Source: Bacteroidales bacterium
Lineage (GTDB): Bacteria > Bacteroidota > Bacteroidia > Bacteroidales > P3
Assembly (NCBI GenBank): GCA_017632095.1
Contig: JAGBSA010000214.1
Location: 1 to 6,566, forward strand
DNA: 6,566 nucleotides
Direction of reading: 5' to 3'
A program made the translations under genes and the position numbers. The notes under the pieces are model-generated. The model ran no database searches, was not told where the DNA came from, and was given only the letters and a program-made list of their open reading frames with translations. Of this stretch, positions 6,507 through 6,566 are shown in pieces. The stretch's first letter is position 1. Every line of letters begins with the position of its first letter.

Positions 6507-6522
6507 ATTACTCTGAAGTAAT
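6507..6522. promoter_or_regulatory. 6-bp inverted repeat upstream of the uvrA promoter box
   Basis: ATTACT (6507-6512) and AGTAAT (6517-6522) are exact reverse complements around CTGA. The pair sits just upstream of the TATCTTTG box, where the -33 contact would be expected. It could be an operator for a dimeric regulator of uvrA. It does not match an E. coli LexA box. Confidence 0.35.
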
Positions 6523-6524
6523 GT

Positions 6525-6563
6525 AAAAAAAAGAAAACGGCATAGCATCCCTGCTCTGCCGTT
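6525..6563 (-). terminator. Intrinsic terminator of an upstream gene outside the window
   Basis: On the minus strand AACGGCAGAGCA pairs with TGCTATGCCGTT (arms 6552-6563 and 6536-6547), 12 positions with a single mismatch (6543 against 6556) and a 4-nt loop. A T-rich tract follows, the complement of 6525-6537 interrupted by one C. It should terminate a minus-strand transcript entering from the right and so isolates uvrA as its own transcription unit. Confidence 0.9.
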
Positions 6564-6566
6564 CCC

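Overview
The window looks like a chromosomal piece of a member of the Bacteroidota, most likely Bacteroidales. It is moderately AT-rich. The spacers carry promoter-like boxes of the Bacteroidota type (TAnnTTTG, in one case with TTTG 19 bp upstream) instead of E. coli-type -35/-10 boxes. Most starts have only an A-rich leader and no Shine-Dalgarno sequence. The UvrA variant also resembles those of this phylum as I remember them. I cannot name a genus.

All four recognisable genes lie on the minus strand, so transcription runs from high to low coordinates. The right edge (6525-6563) holds an intrinsic terminator for a gene that lies outside the window. Next comes a spacer with a promoter-like box, a short palindrome and an unusually strong Shine-Dalgarno that serves an 8-codon leader ORF overlapping the next start. 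Then comes a full-length uvrA-type gene (3623-6418), the damage-recognition ATPase of nucleotide excision repair. It keeps both ABC ATPase modules and two of the three zinc sites expected in the family, but both halves of the UvrB-binding-domain zinc site are replaced.

A 157-bp spacer (3466-3622) follows. It has no clear terminator but contains a degenerate 21-bp-period repeat, a well-formed Bacteroidota promoter and a Shine-Dalgarno. These lead into a tight three-gene polysaccharide operon: a polysaccharide pyruvyl transferase family protein (2314-3465), a family 2 glycosyltransferase (1435-2310, 3 nt after the previous stop) and a TviB/WbpA-like UDP-N-acetylhexosamine 6-dehydrogenase (150-1418, 16 nt after the previous stop). 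The operon ends in a strong intrinsic terminator (101-130). Together the three genes suggest a surface glycan containing an N-acetylhexosaminuronic acid, with a sugar added by the GT2 enzyme and possibly a pyruvate ketal. No flippase, polymerase or export gene is present, so the operon must work with genes elsewhere.

I see no mobile element, CRISPR array, RNA gene or clearly new defence or biosynthetic system. The least ordinary signals are the leader ORF in front of uvrA, the 21-bp repeat array upstream of the glycan promoter, a 9-mer (CTTGATTTC) that I find only in the spacers, and the altered zinc site in UvrA.
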